Translations under genes and position numbers: made by a program
Part shown: positions 9,557 through 21,845 of the stretch, piece after piece
How positions within the stretch are numbered: the stretch's first letter is position 1
Layout of the letters: every line of letters starts with the position of its first letter
Notes under the pieces: model-generated
Databases searched by the model: none
What the model was told of the DNA's origin: nothing
What the model saw: the letters and a program-made list of their open reading frames with translations, nothing else
From: Laccaria trichodermophora
Lineage: Eukaryota > Basidiomycota > Agaricomycetes > Agaricales > Hydnangiaceae
DNA: 64,000 nucleotides
Assembly: GCA_018417955.1 (NCBI GenBank)
Contig: JACTVC010000034.1
Location: 186,001-250,000, forward strand
Direction: 5' to 3'

Positions 9557-12250
9557 ATGCCCAGCTCTCAGAACTCCAACAGAACTCTGCACAGTTCGAG
9601 TCCATGGGCGATGCCACCACTGAATCAAGACTCGGATGATGAGATCGTTGTGATCATTCCGAACGACGGAATCCTGCCATTTGATAACCTGCAGACTGAC
9701 AGAGAGCTCAATGAGGTTTATGGGCAGGTTCCGCCATGTGACATGGGCGGTTACTCTAACCATTCTTTTGGAAACAGTGAGTTATCAGGTGAAGATTCGG
9801 AAATGTAGATCATATTCTCTCAGGCAATTGGTTTGCAGGTGCAATAAAACGGCAGCGAACGTTAGAGATGAAGGCTTCAAGGACCGGCGTATATCCAGAC
9901 ATATCCCGCGCTCTGGACTTTCCCATTGAGCTTCTCCTCGAGGTTTGTCCAGAACTCAGGATCTTTCCGATCAAGCGACTGAGCCACGTACCAATTAGAT
10001 CTTCGAATTCCTTCACCCTATTGACCTTTATTCTATTGTGCGCTCATCGAAGAAACTGAGGGATATTCTCCTGAATCGGCGGGCATCGGCTGTGTGGAAG
10101 GAGGCCTTTAAGAGCTCTGCTGATGTTCTGCCGCCGTGTCCTCATGATCTGTCCGAACCTCAATGGGCTTCGATGTTGTTTGGGCCGGCGACGTGTGATG
10201 TAAGCTGTTTCATCCTTGGAGATTCGCATTGGTACTGATCAAGGGCGTAGGATTGTGGAAGGAAGGGTGCCATGATCGATTTTCACCTACAATGGCGTCT
10301 TTGTCGGTTCTGCATGGTAAGCAAATATTGAGTTGTGATGATTCCAATTTACTGGAGGGTCTTTTTGAATTATTCAGTATGCTATGTATGTCGACAGGCC
10401 TACCCTTGATCCTGATGGATCTTGGAGCGAAAACATCCTCTGGAAGTGCATCCCATCGACTTACCGCCGAGGTCCATTTCTTCGTGTCTTCGATAAATCG
10501 CTTTGACCGACTGCCGAAACTAGACCCTTTATTTTACCCAACTGAGTTGGAATATGACGAAGAGCCCAATTATTTGATGCGGGATATCTGGAACATGAAT
10601 GTGAAGCTTTCCACTTTTATCTCGGATCTCAAAACTCCTGGCGTAGAAGCAGCGTTTGAGGAATTTCGGCACTTCGTAATCGACAAAACGAGTCGTCGCC
10701 TTGAAGTAAAATACACTCCTCCTTGTCAAGGTCATTGTGCTGATGTCATTGTACAGGATGCAAAGAAGGCCAACGCGTATATGGTGCGGATGGCCATACA
10801 GGTTTCGGAAGAACAGGAGGAAAACTTGAAAAGATTGATTACTCGGTAAACATATTTCTGGCATCTTCCTCCCACAGATGTTGACGACAGACTTTATTAC
10901 TACTAGACATACTTCTGTCCTTTCACGACGCGGCCACGATCAAGTGGATTTGAATTTTGCATCGGCCGAGCTTCTTGGTCGATATTCGTACAGTGAAAAA
11001 TTCAAGGTCAACTACCGTTGTAAGCTTCTCTCTTCACAAATTTATCCTCCTTCTAAAAGTTGGAGAAAGCTTTAAAAAAGCTTGCTCTTGACGTCTTATA
11101 CATTTCCGAGGCCCACAAGGTTCGAAGGTTGGCAGAACATCGACGCTTGTTGGTCTTCGCAAGAAAAAAGTTGGTGAATGACCTATATACCACTCACCAA
11201 AGGACACTTCCTCCCATTTCATGGTCACATTTACCAAATGAGGCTGTGTTCTTGGAGGAAAGTCCATTTGCGGTTTTCATTGCTTCGGAATCAAACGAAA
11301 TAGGACAGCTGCCAGAAGGGTCGGTGCAATCTGATTTGGTACCTTTCCTCAGTTCTTGGATCCAAGCCCGAGAAAGCGAAATCTACACCAATTTCTATGC
11401 TATGATGGCATCACCAAATAGCACGAATTTGGAGCTCGCCGTCAATGTTTTCGTCTGTCCCATATGCGATATTGTCGGGACGACACGCCACACTTCGGTC
11501 TTGGTCGGCTTGAAAGACTTGCGCTCTCACTTTAGGTGCCTTGATTCGCTCAACTTCAACTTTAGTTTTGAGGGACTAGCTTGCGTGCTCACATTAGTTG
11601 GTCTTTTGGATATGGACCCGGCAACGGCAACTGTGGGTGATTTAGACGCAAGGGACGCTCGGTTTTTCTGTGAGACCTGCGAAATATCGGGGAATGAGGG
11701 GGCCTCTGGCAAACAGGCTTTGAGATGGCGAGAATGTGTAAGTCGTACAATTCGACGATGTGCAAAATTAATGTGAGATTGCATAGATCTCTCATGTTAA
11801 CGATCGGAAATTTTTGCCAGACGGGGGAGGCCATCGCCTTGCATCTTGGGCGCTTCTAACGACAGAGGCAACAGAATCCATCAGAAGACGTGAACAACCC
11901 TACCCGAATCCTCAGGACCATATCTGGTGTTGCAACCACTGTCCCGAACACTACGACGACGCCACGACAAAGACAAAGGCACTCCGCCATGCAAGGGCAG
12001 AGTACGTATCCCTCTATTTTCACGAGAAAACAAACATTTCATGTGCTCAACTTGAAGGCATTTCATTGACCGGCCTCGCGTCAACGTTGATGTAATTTAC
12101 GACAGACGACATTTGATCCCTCCCCGAAAGCCTGTTTCTGTCGGATACGATCCACCAGAGATTTATCAATGCGGAAAATGCCCAGACACAATCAACCGTC
12201 TCTGGCAGATTGACCGTCTCAAACGTCATATGCTCGATAAGCAAGTTTAG
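9557..12250 (+). CDS. F-box protein with Cys-rich C-terminus, multi-exon
   Basis: An F-box protein of the kind expanded in agaricomycetes, presumed substrate adaptor of an SCF ubiquitin ligase. Good exons are 9557-9788 (acidic N-terminus), 9839-9942 and 9999-10199. The join of the latter two gives the F-box (DFPIELLLE, then FLHPIDLYSIVRSSKKLRDI and VWKEAF). A middle part follows, including DPLFYPTELEYDEEPNYL near 10520. Later exons are 11060-11737, 11787-12001 and 12058-12250. The last exons hold CNHC and CGKC...H...H pairs that look zinc-binding. Between about 10400 and 11059 the reading frame cannot be joined cleanly: WKCIPSTYRRGPF is in a different frame from the following segment, and a TGA interrupts the piece near 10880. 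This points to small indels or unusual splicing. It may therefore be a recent pseudogene. The 3' end is duplicated at 20611. Confidence 0.75.
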
Positions 12251-13482
12251 AATGACTACCTGCTTATAAATCGATAACTAACTGTCGTTCTGAAGACATC
12301 AACTTACGAACCCAGGTCCGAATGACTGGAGAGTGGTGAAAATTGTAGAGAAGGCTTGTCAGACAACTCCAGTCAGGCTCAAAGTCAATCGAAAATGGGA
12401 AAGCAGAAAGAGGCTCGGTTTGGAAAGCGATACACTTGGCTGACGGGAGACTGTAAGATTTTAGACCATTGGTGGACTGTTGTTGTACATCCCCCTGTAC
12501 CTAGGAAGATAATTTTTGTCAGAGTAAAGCCCTATGAATCCCTTGTACCAGATCCTATATACTGCAAAGCCACCTTCATTCCCTGTGCCCTCAACGACTC
12601 CACTTTGGCAAGGCCACCGATCTCATTGATACTCTCATCATAGCCGTGAACCGCAACTAATTTGAGTTGAATGGCATCACCGGTACCGCCAACATTATAC
12701 CTCGCGTCAAGCATATCCAAAAACGCGTGGCTATCAAGCATAATAGGACCGACATATCGGAGGGATACGAGGTTCGGCAGAAGACGTCGTGAACTTGAAC
12801 CCGCATGTGCGCTTGCAAGCGCAGATGAATGGAGTGCATCTATGAATATATTGGAAAATGGAGGGGCACGCTCGTTGTTATCCAGTTCAAGCTCAGAAAG
12901 GTTGTGTAGTTTCGATAAAACCTCCACCATTTCTTTTTCCGAAAGGATGTAACCGACGAAGGAAAAGCGCGTTATGGATTCTGCACAGCCAGAGCGGGCG
13001 ATGAGAGCGCAGATAGAGCGAAGAAAATTGGAGCTACGCCGAGGGGAAAGCGCAGCTACATCATTGAGGTGGGGTGCTGAGATGCTGTCCATGAACAAAT
13101 TTACTTTAGCATTGGAACCGATATGGAGCGAAGTTACGTTAGTTGTAATGGGACCGGATGGCATTGATGGTCGATAGAAGCCTAAGTCAAGTTCGTGCAA
13201 TGCGAGATGCGCAAGACTTGAGCATCGTTCAACAACCGTCAGGCACGTTTGTATATCTCCCGCTGTGATGCTAAGCTCAGTCAACTGGCTCCACGGAAGC
13301 GACATTTTTCCCAAATTCTCCGCCTCGTGATAAGCAAGTTTAAAAGCAACCGAACGAAGCCGAGGTGCAACTGAAAAAACCTCTGGACTGTATGTGAGTG
13401 CACCTTTAATCGTGAGCCGCTCAAGGAGAGGAATTTTGCCCCGCACTTTGTGGTAGGCTAGCAACTCCTCTGGGACGATAAG

Positions 13483-14154
13483 CAAGGGGGTGCCGGCATT
13501 GAAAAAAAAGACCCGGGGTCGATTTTTTTTTTAAGGCGACCTTGAGGTGGACTAACTAACTAACGTAATCAGGAACGTGTCTATATATAGTAATATGACA
13601 TCATTTGTGAGCGCTCTCCCCGCGTCTTGCACGAGTCGTGCAGGCACAATTCCGGGGTGCTTGCACATGTTCCACACTTTTAGATGGAACTAGGCATATA
13701 ACGTGAGTTGGAAAATCACTCAGTTAATACAATGTACTTACCCAGTGTTTCTCGCACACCTTGTTCGCATATGAGAATTTGATGAGGATACACGGTTACC
13801 ACAATCTGGACAGATTGCGAAGCCCTCCGCATCAAGAACAGCTGGCTCCATCTCAATGGTGTGATACATACTGTAGATTTTAGGATATTGTTGGTCAACA
13901 GTAATTTAAGTAATGTCAAAAAAATGCCCAAATATAGCAGGAATTAATGAATGTCTTATATCACGGTGCTTGATGGCCTCTATTGGAGCTGTATTCCTCC
14001 CGGCACATTCTGTAGTTACTATATTATGCTGCAAAGTACTCAACTTAATGATCGAAGGCCCTCTGCCCAAGGTGTCCTTTTTTTTTTTTCACAGCCTGTG
14101 GCTGGACTAACTAACCGGGTCCCGGTACGGGATTCCCGGGCCGGCACCCCCTTG
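13483..14154. mobile_element. hAT-type non-autonomous element (672 bp)
   Basis: Perfect 15-bp terminal inverted repeats CAAGGGGGTGCCGGC / GCCGGCACCCCCTTG lie inside the 8-bp direct repeat ACGATAAG (13475-13482 and 14155-14162). An 8-bp target repeat with CA(A)GGGG ends is the hAT signature. The interior is AT-rich with homopolymer T tracts and has no transposase. It is inserted into the F-box/LRR copy A coding region; copy B (near 24100) shows the empty site. Confidence 0.95.
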
Positions 14155-14496
14155 ACGATAAGGGTGATGGAGCGCCATTGCTCAGAATGCGCAAGCACCA
14201 AATCGAGAGTGTCTGGCGGAGGCGTCCATTCTTCCAGGTCCTCGCTGGGATACGTGACGACGATGGAGAGTGGCCGATTCTTCGCTCGCCGTAGCCAACT
14301 TTCCAGTAGATCTGACTGGACATCCTCAGGCTTCTCTTGCTCCAAGAACATTGTGACAGAGCTCCAGAGGTCAGATGCTGCCCACGCAATGGTACGCCAG
14401 TTGTGACAGATACTCCCGATGCGTAGGGGCGTCAAATATTTACCGCCCTCGCTACAAGCGAGAAGGAAGATATAAGTCATGAGCTCTTCTGGTCCA

Positions 14497-15096
14497 TAGT
14501 GTTGCCGAAGTTCGGTTCAGTCCGGTTCAGACCCCCTTTGGTCCGAACCTGAACCTGAACCTCCTACAAATTTTCCGAGCCTGAACCGAACCCGAACCGT
14601 GCGTTCGGTTCGGGTTCGAACCTTCTGAACCTTGTAATTTTTTAAAATCAAAATTTTCGCCTTTTTTCGTGTCCAAATGCTTCGAAACACATGTGTAATC
14701 TCTAAAAATCAGTTATTTATGCAATGCCGTGGCACAAACCATGTTTGATAAGCCAAATAGATATTATACAAGTTGCAACAGACCCCAACAAGTGCACGTG
14801 TGGGAAAGCGACCTAAAATATGGCCATCAACCATCAGGATTGATACTTTACATTTAAATACTGTAGTTGTTACAGATCACAATAGTTTTGAACGAAAAAA
14901 TTGCAAAAAAATGTCCAAAACAGAGGGAAAGTAGGCCCCCCAAGGGCTAAAGGTTCAGAGGTTCGGTTCAGTCCGAACCTGTTCTCCAGAAAATTTCTGG
15001 AGCCCGAACCTGAACCTGAACTCGAACCGAACTTTGTGTTCGGTTCAGAGGGTTCGGGTTCGAACCGAAGTTCTGGACTGAACTTCGGCAACGCTA
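14497..15096. mobile_element. hAT-type MITE (600 bp) with GGTTCG subterminal arrays
   Basis: Terminal repeats TAGTGTTGCCGAAGTTC and its near-exact inverse (TAGCG variant at the right). The repeat CTTCTGG lies at 14486-14492 and 15097-15103; the left side has four extra bases (TCCA) before the terminus. About 120 bp at each end is packed with GGTTCG/CGAACC motifs in both orientations, and the core is AT-rich and non-coding. It interrupts F-box/LRR copy A; copy B carries the uninterrupted site near 24444. Confidence 0.92.
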
Positions 15097-15268
15097 CTTC
15101 TGGAAGTCGCGTGAAGGGAATTTGGGCGTTCCACCGTCGTTTGGCTTCTATGCTCCGTTTCGCGAGATCGTTCATGGAGTCGCGGTGCCTTTGGATTTCC
15201 GCCTTGGTGAGATAGTCGAGCTCCTGGATTTCTGCCATGATTTTGGCAGAACTTTCTTCTCCCTGCAT

Positions 15269-17260
15269 TACTCTGCCTAGCTGTCAGTGCGTGCTCGTAC
15301 TCGGCAAATTGATTGGGGATAACTCACTTCTCAAAGAACCTAAGATTGCCTGTGTTCATAATAGCCTGGGGTCTGAGAAGAAGGTGATATGTTCAATCCA
15401 AAACGTGGTTGATCTTGAGCAGATATGATGGGCTTGATATTTGATGTGAGGTTGCCTGTGTTTCGTTATTCAACAAAAACACTGGCTAGGTATCTCGTAA
15501 AAGAGTAGGAGAATAAGAGTGCCAGAGTGCCAGAGTGTCCAGTACCTCGACCTTCCACACTAGAAAAGGTCTTGGGTGAGTCAATCCTGAGTCAATCATC
15601 GCCTGCACGTGACCAACTCCCTAAACCCACCTTCCACCAATACCATCTGCACCAAACTCAATTGCCGTTGAAACGAGAGCCGGTCAATGTTGTTCTTAGA
15701 AAACATATCCTTAGAAGGCAGAGTTGTTGGGCTTGAACATTTGAGAGGGTGGTCGAGAACATGGCTGGTTGAATTTGATTCGTGGTGATAGGTATGTTCC
15801 ATGTTCTCTCTGTTACTTTGCTCTTTCTTTCGTGTGTTCGGCCTATGATTTCTCTTTCGTATTTCGTGACTCGTCTAACATCGTTCTCCCCATTCTTCAC
15901 GGGTTCGCCCCTCTTCTAAGTCAAACATTTGAAACACTCAAAATTCTTCACGTCACAGATATTCACGTGAACGTTGATACTGCCGACACCAAGGTGGCAT
16001 CGTCAACGGTCCCCATGTTGTTGGGGACGTGTTATCGAGCTCATTGGGCATTGCATACTATGAGTAACTTCACTCAAACAACCTTAAACGACACCATGCA
16101 CGCACCCTTCCTCACCATACCCCTGCCTAGGCTCCCTCGTCTGGGTGTAAATGCGCTCCCAATGAGGCCTCCACTAAGATGGACGCGATTTTTCAGGAGA
16201 AGCGAGACACCCATCAACTTTACCCAGAAAGTCGGTGTTATGCAGAGGCGTCAGGAGCGGGAATCTGCCAACCTCAACGCCGCAGCTCGTTCTCCCCCTT
16301 GTACCGGATGTGGCTGTGGATGCGGGGCTGCTGATGAACATGGTCACGGACGCTATACCTTCCGTGGTCAAGAGTCCATCTATCCGGATGGCTGCTTCAG
16401 AACTTTCACCCTTTCTGCTGTCTGTGACATCAGTTCGACTTATCACATTCCATGGTCACCTTCAAACACATGACGTCGAAGAAGCTTCCCACCCGTTAGC
16501 GCGGAACCCCTCGTCGGTCTCAAGCCGTTGGAGATGCTGCATCTTGATGCCTTTTCTCTAATCCCATCTTCGCCTACACCAATGCCCTATCCTCCATAAT
16601 CCACGCGCGCCGAAACCGAATATCAGATTCCCTGCTGCCCTGGGTTTCAGAGCGACACACGCCTTGAGCCCCAGTCTCAACCACTAAGCACCACAGCCTT
16701 CTAATCCCACCACAGCGAAGATCAATACTGAAATAGAGTTGAGTAACCTCGATTGTGTGCTGGACAGTAGGGTTCTGCAGCCGCCTTATGAGATCTGAAT
16801 ATTGATTAAGTGCTTACCCTTCTTCATCATTCCCCCTTTCGACCAACTTTCGACTCTCTGCTCCCCGTGACGCTTCTTCTTCTTCTCTCTTCCTTCCTCG
16901 CACTAGTCATCGTCCTAACTCTTTTACTTGTCGTCCTGGTCTTCTTCTCCCTTTGTACCTTGTTGTTCTCTCTGCCCCTCGTTGTCCCTTCCCCCACAAA
17001 GAACTGACCCAAACCAAACAGCATATGCCACCTTTGCCCGGCTTTGTTCCACCTCGCTCCAAAGATAAACACAATGCCTCTGATCATGCTCAACATTAGT
17101 TTTATGGATTACCTTGCTACATTGTCGTTTCGACCTCCAGCGGTGTCCACGGCCCTTCTTCTGGTTGCACGCATCACTCAAATGACTCTTATCAGCTCAT
17201 TTGTCTGCGATCAAAGCAACGAGTCGGGATTCGGGATTCTCTCCCCACGATGTCGAACAG
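15269..17260. other. degenerate gene remnants, low complexity
   Basis: No intact gene. 15769-16473 (+) has a broken frame containing FETLKILHVTDIHVNVD, and PLEMLHLDAF appears in another frame near 16530. This resembles LRR segments of F-box proteins, so a decayed third F-box/LRR copy is possible. 16800-17000 is pyrimidine-rich (CTTCTTCTTC). Confidence 0.4.
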
Positions 17261-17264
17261 TGGG

Positions 17265-17792
17265 AATGGCAGGGGTTTATGTTCGCTTCCGCGAAGGATG
17301 ACTCCCGCTGCTGCTGCTCACGACATCGAAACCAAGCTCAATCATAACATTGACCTCAACATCGTCTCCGCTCTCTCTTCTTCACATCAACAAGAGGGAA
17401 CTAATCCGCAGTGGCTTCCAACATCTTGTAGTGTCTGTGTGTGGTGGAGTTCAAGCTGGTCGTGGATGGTGATGAGGATGATGATTTTGGAGGTATGCAT
17501 GGCTTGGATGCGTAGGGATTGAGTATTGGGACATGGGGGACCGGCGGCTGGGCAGGAGAAGGGTAACAGAGCAGAGGAGAACGACATTGTGTACATGATT
17601 GATATCATATGCATGCCGTTGGTTGAAGATGACAGTGTTGCATTTGAGCGTGGAGAGGATGATGATTAGGCTCGGGGGTTGCAGCCGATGAAAAGCGAAG
17701 ATCTTACGCGCACACCAGCCAGGTTTGTTTGGCACTAGTCACCACTTCATGTGGTACATCGTGGTCAATTCCTTACAATTCTTACGACAGTG
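17265..17792 (+). repeat. left arm of inverted repeat flanking the TLC gene
   Basis: Matches the reverse complement of about 19702-20230 across roughly 530 bp with moderate divergence. Shared landmarks include GGGTTTATGTT-like sequence, CGACATCGAAACCAAGCTCAA, GGGATTGAGTAT, CATATGCATGCCGTTGGTT and CTTACGACAG. Short frames in both arms encode DIETKL...VSAL, so the duplicated unit may be a gene fragment, but no family is recognised. Confidence 0.8.
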
Positions 17793-17843
17793 TGCCAATA
17801 ATTTATCGTCGCTTCGAAGACATCTCGTCACGCAAGCTACTAC

Positions 17844-18835
17844 CTATGTCCGGACGTCCTTTAAGACTGACTCTTCTTCCTCATCATCTGTGTTACCATC
17901 CTCCGCTTTCTCGCCCTCAGCCTTTTCCAAGTCCCTCTTCTCCCGTAACAGACGCTCCTGCTTCTGCCATGCAAAATAAAATATCTTCGTCCCGTGAAGT
18001 TGTCCAGCCGAAAACGCGAAGCACAACATTGGTGTAACGATCTTGAAAGATAGCGACCAACGATGCCATAGTTGTCCGAAGAGGTACATTGTCAGAACGG
18101 TTTCTGAGATGGTACCAAGGAACGTAGTTATGCACGCGATTTTGAAGAGATTTGAAAGGAAGACGTGCGACGTGGGATACACACGGTAGAGAATTAGGGC
18201 CATATGGGGGAGAACCTCCGCAACAGCGTCGAATGCGCCTGAAAGGGAGTAGAACGTCAATCATGGGTATAAGAAGAAGCAAATACCAGATGCCACATAC
18301 CCCAGACCGTGCATAGCACAAACTCAATGCTCGAATCACTATCGCCGTTGATGTTGATCGCAATGGCAGCCTGAGCTACAAGAATACTGCCAATATGATG
18401 GGCCACTGACACCGGCGATATTTTGACACGATAAGTTAGCTCAAAGATGAACATGCCACTTAGCAATTGGGCGCAAACGAGCAGCAGGTCCCCAAACGTA
18501 ACACGGGACCCAGGAGCGAAGGGTGTATCGAAATGGGCTTGGCCAAACGCAACCGCGCCAAAGGGATATATTCCGATGACGAGGGTAATAATTTTCGTGG
18601 CGCCTGCAATATGGTGGTTGAGGAACCCACGTCGGCTCGTGTCATCGAGGCTGGTGTATTTTTCGCCATAGAGCTTCTCTAGGAGGAAGTTCTGAAGAAC
18701 GTATAATCGAATGAGGAAGAGAATGATCAAGATGACGGAGAGGATGAGACCGCTGTAGGGAGAAAGGAGAGAGATTCTCGAGATGGGAAAGCCTTTGAGA
18801 TGTTCCGCAACATAGTCGCGTCGTGGTAAAGCCAT
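17844..18835 (-). CDS. TLC-like multi-pass membrane protein, 309 aa
   Basis: Two exons, 18835-18301 and 18238-17844, joined across a 62-nt intron (GTATGT...TTTCAG) give 930 nt and 309 residues. Seven hydrophobic segments are visible, including SGLILSVILIILFLI, IITLVIGIYPFGAVAFG, LLSGMFIFELTYR and FKIACITTFLGTISETVL. The His pair in SVAHHIGSI within the fourth segment, and the overall spacing, resemble TLC (TRAM/LAG1/CLN8) domain proteins, which act in ER or Golgi lipid metabolism or sensing. The family call rests on this pattern, not on a clear signature. The C-terminus is charged (KRDLEKAEGEKAEDG). The gene lies between two long inverted repeats. The start is the first ATG after an in-frame stop. 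Confidence 0.8.
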
Positions 18836-19249
18836 AGCGTGAAAGGGTGGATAGCTCAGGACTTCTGAGTTGCGCCATCGCCACCATTTTCAATGAATCG
18901 GAATAAATAGAATCCTAACGCAATGGGAACCAACAAATGCAGACGAAGAAGGCTGGGCAGGAAAATTACTGTTGTGGGCACCAAGCGGGCACAGGGAATG
19001 AAGGTGGATATGCAGAGTAGGAGGAATTCACAGGACTTCACCATAGCATAACTTCTTGAGTCAATAGAATGGAGATGAAAAAGGTAGTGAGGGGTATTCG
19101 AAGAAGGCACATACCATAGCAATCCGTCGGAAGCTCTGATCTCCCGTCAGTCAAGTGTATCGCGGCGTTCCAAACCGAGCCTCTTCATTCTGCGTTTCCA
19201 TTTACGATGGCTGTCGAGTCTGAGTGCTGTTGTCTTACAAACCTTCACT

Positions 19250-19446
19250 TCCAATCACTCAGACCTGGGTTCGTAAGTTGATGTCTTTGTAGTCACTATA
19301 AGCGAAGAAATGATGTTTGAGACGGTCGATCTGCCAGACACGGTTTATTTTGTCCAAAAACCGAGCACCCTTGCGTCTAGATCATCCACAGTTGCTGTTG
19401 TCGGGTCCATACCCGAAGGGTCGACTGATGTGAGCGCGCATGCTAG
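19250..19446 (-). pseudogene. F-box gene scrap, inverted and internally deleted
   Basis: On the minus strand 19446-19376 matches 11577-11650 of the F-box gene (ATATGGACCCGRCAAC core). 19345-19250 matches about 12195-12320 (GACCGTCTCAAAC, then GACATCAACTTACGAACCCA). The roughly 545 bp between these parts is missing. It is therefore a third, rearranged copy of the F-box locus 3' end. Confidence 0.8.
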
Positions 19447-19701
19447 TCCTTGATAAAATCGAGCGTAATCGGCGAAACAAGGCATCTAACGTGAGAGGGC
19501 AGCCTGAGGTGCCTGAGAATAGACTTGTTTGATGTAGTTGCGGTGGATGATGTCATTCCGGATCTTATAGTCAGGAGGCAAGTTGGTACTTGAAATTGGG
19601 TGGTGTGGAGGTTGGAGTTGGTCATGTCCTGACCAGCAAGGCAAAGCGGAACTGTAGGCTATTGTAAAGGTAAGTAGGTGGCACTAGTGAAGAAAGAGAC
19701 G

Positions 19702-20230
19702 CGCTGTCGTAAGAATCGTGGGGGAACGAAGCAGTAAGTGGTGCAAAACAAACCTGGCTACCATGAGAGATCTCGACGGTGGCTTCCACTTCCCCAAAGG
19801 GTCGCCTTTCGTTGTCTGACCCCCGACCCCAAGACCTAACCAACATCCTTCCCACACTCAAATGCAACGCTGTTACCCCCCCTGCCCGAACCAACGGCAT
19901 GCATATGGTACTAATCCTGTGCACAATGCTGTTCTTATCTGCTCCCAACCCTTCTCCCGTGCCTTTCCCCCACAGCCAAATACTCAATCCCTACACATTT
20001 AAATCGTGCACAACTCCAGAATTCGAATCCTCATCACCTTCCACAAACACCTCCACAAACAGACGAGACGAGGTGTTTTGGGAACCACCGCGGCTTCCCT
20101 CTTGTCTTGTTGGTATGTAGAAGGGAGAGCGGAGACGATGTCGAGTTTGAGCTTGGTTTCGATGTCGTTGGCAGCAGCAGCAGCGGGATTCATCCTTTGC
20201 GCAAAGAAAAATAAACCCCCGCCATTCCTA
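19702..20230 (-). repeat. right arm of inverted repeat flanking the TLC gene
   Basis: Inverted partner of 17265-17792. The two arms enclose about 1.9 kb containing the TLC-like gene and the F-box scrap. Confidence 0.8.
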
Positions 20231-20610
20231 CTTCGACGTGGTTGGGGAGAGAATCCGTTGCATTGATCGCGTACACATGAATCGTGTGATCATGATAAAT
20301 TGTGATGTTTGGGTCGTGCACGCAACTCGATTAAGGGCCGTAGACACCGCTCAAGAGTGAAACGGCAACGCGTCGAGTTGTTCCGTAAAACCGATGTTGG
20401 GCATGACCAGAGGCATTGTATTTTATCTCTGTAGAGTGAGGAAGAGCAAGATAACAAGAAAAGTGCGGAAGTTCGGATTGAGTTCAGTGTGCTGGAACCG
20501 CGTGACGCTGTGACACCTCTCAAAATCTCCGAATCTCCTCCATCCAACCTCCATCCGCCTTCTAGCTTGATGCATCCTCATTTTCCCTCGTCGGTATTGC
20601 TCGGACGTAG

Positions 20611-21055
20611 TGGAAATGTGTAAGTCGTACAATTACGAAGATGTCCTAAAATTTAATGTCACGTTGACATAGATCTCTCATGTCGACGATTGAAAATTGT
20701 TGCTAGACATGCCGGGAGGCTATCGCCTTGCATCTTGGGCGCTTCTAACGACAGAAACAACAGAATTATAAGACGTGAACAATTTTACTCAAATCCCGAG
20801 CACCATGCCACCACAAAGGCACTCCGCCTTGCAAGAGGAGAGTACGTGTTCCTCTACTTTCACAGGAAAACAGACCTCCTATGTGCTGAAATCGAAGGCA
20901 TTCCATTGACCGCCTTCGCGTCAACGTTGATGAGGCCATCAAACCTCACCTGCTTGGTAAGTTACTTTAAAGTGACTGCCTGTTTCTGGGTTGATAATTT
21001 ACTGCTGCTCTCAAGACATCAAATTACGAACCCAGGGATGAGTGATTGAAGAGTG
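20611..21055 (+). pseudogene. duplicated 3' end of the F-box gene
   Basis: Aligns with 11731-12350, keeping GTGTAAGTCGTACAATT, TCGCCTTGCATCTTGGGCGC and the final CAAATTACGAACCCAGG-like segment. The frame is broken by stops (after CATGTCGACGA and after ACAGAAT) and by deletions, including the CGKC zinc pair. It starts abruptly at the last intron-exon boundary, marking the left edge of the duplicated block. Confidence 0.85.
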
Positions 21056-21845
21056 GTGAGAAGTCGTGTATGATAATAGCGCTCAGGCTGAAAGGCTCTC
21101 GTAAATGGGAAAACAGAGTGGCCCTCGGATTGGAACGCGAACTAGAACGTCAGTTCGCATCTTTTTCTTTTTCTTTTCCTCTTGAACGGGAGATCATATA
21201 ATTGTCAGAGCTTTCAATACACTGCTATTTACCTCAGATACCCCTGTATATGTTTCCATCTACATCTTCGACCCGAGAATAGGAAGATAATTCGTGTGTA
21301 GTTCTACGAGGCTCATACGGGATCCTATATAACGCATATCCACATTCAATTCTTGTGCTCGCAATGACATCGCTTGGGTAAGGCAACCACTTTCATTCAA
21401 GACACTCTCATAGCCACGAACCACAACTGATTTGAGTTGAGGGACATCACCGGTACCGCCCACATTATGTTTCGCCTCTTGAAGCATATCCAAAAATGCT
21501 TCGGTATGGAACGTGATAGGACCGAGGTATCGGAAGGATAGGAGGTTTGGCAGAAGACGTCTTGAAGTTGAACTTGAAAGTGCACGTGGTAAATGGAGTG
21601 CATTTATGAATGCATTGGAAAATGGAGGGGCATGTATGGGGTTATCAAGTTCCAGTTCAATAAGGTTGTGTAGTTTCGATAAAAACTCCACCATTTCTTT
21701 TTCCGAGGAGATGGAACCGACGAAGGAAAAGCGCGTTATGGATTCTGCACAGCCAGAGCGGGCGATGAGAGCACAGAGAGAGCGAAAAACACGGAAGCTA
21801 CCCCGAAGGGAATGCACAGCTAAATCTTTGAGGTGGGGCACTGAG

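Larger units (their letters stand above)
12532..15268 (-). pseudogene. F-box/LRR protein, copy A, split by two hAT elements
   Basis: Coding pieces on the minus strand are 15268-15104 (N-terminal helix EIQELDYLTKAEI, then WNAQIPFTRLPE), 14480-14163 (F-box TYIFLLACSEG, ICHNWRTIAW) and 13474-12532 (leucine-rich region, e.g. ELSITAGDIQTCLTVVERCS). The order and wording follow copy B at 21260-24672. The gaps hold a 600-bp and a 672-bp insertion with target repeats. Subtracting 611 and 680 nt puts the three pieces into one frame with no other stop, so the gene was probably intact when hit. A short upstream exon may exist, since GTGAGT precedes the first piece near 15330. Role by family: SCF substrate recognition. 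Confidence 0.88.

Noticed and set aside
12356..12643. 95-codon plus-strand ORF after the F-box gene
   Set aside because: Its second half is antisense to the F-box/LRR coding region.
18856..19122. 88-codon hydrophobic minus-strand ORF upstream of the TLC gene
   Set aside because: The hydrophobic stretch is suggestive, but there is no family, splice or promoter support.
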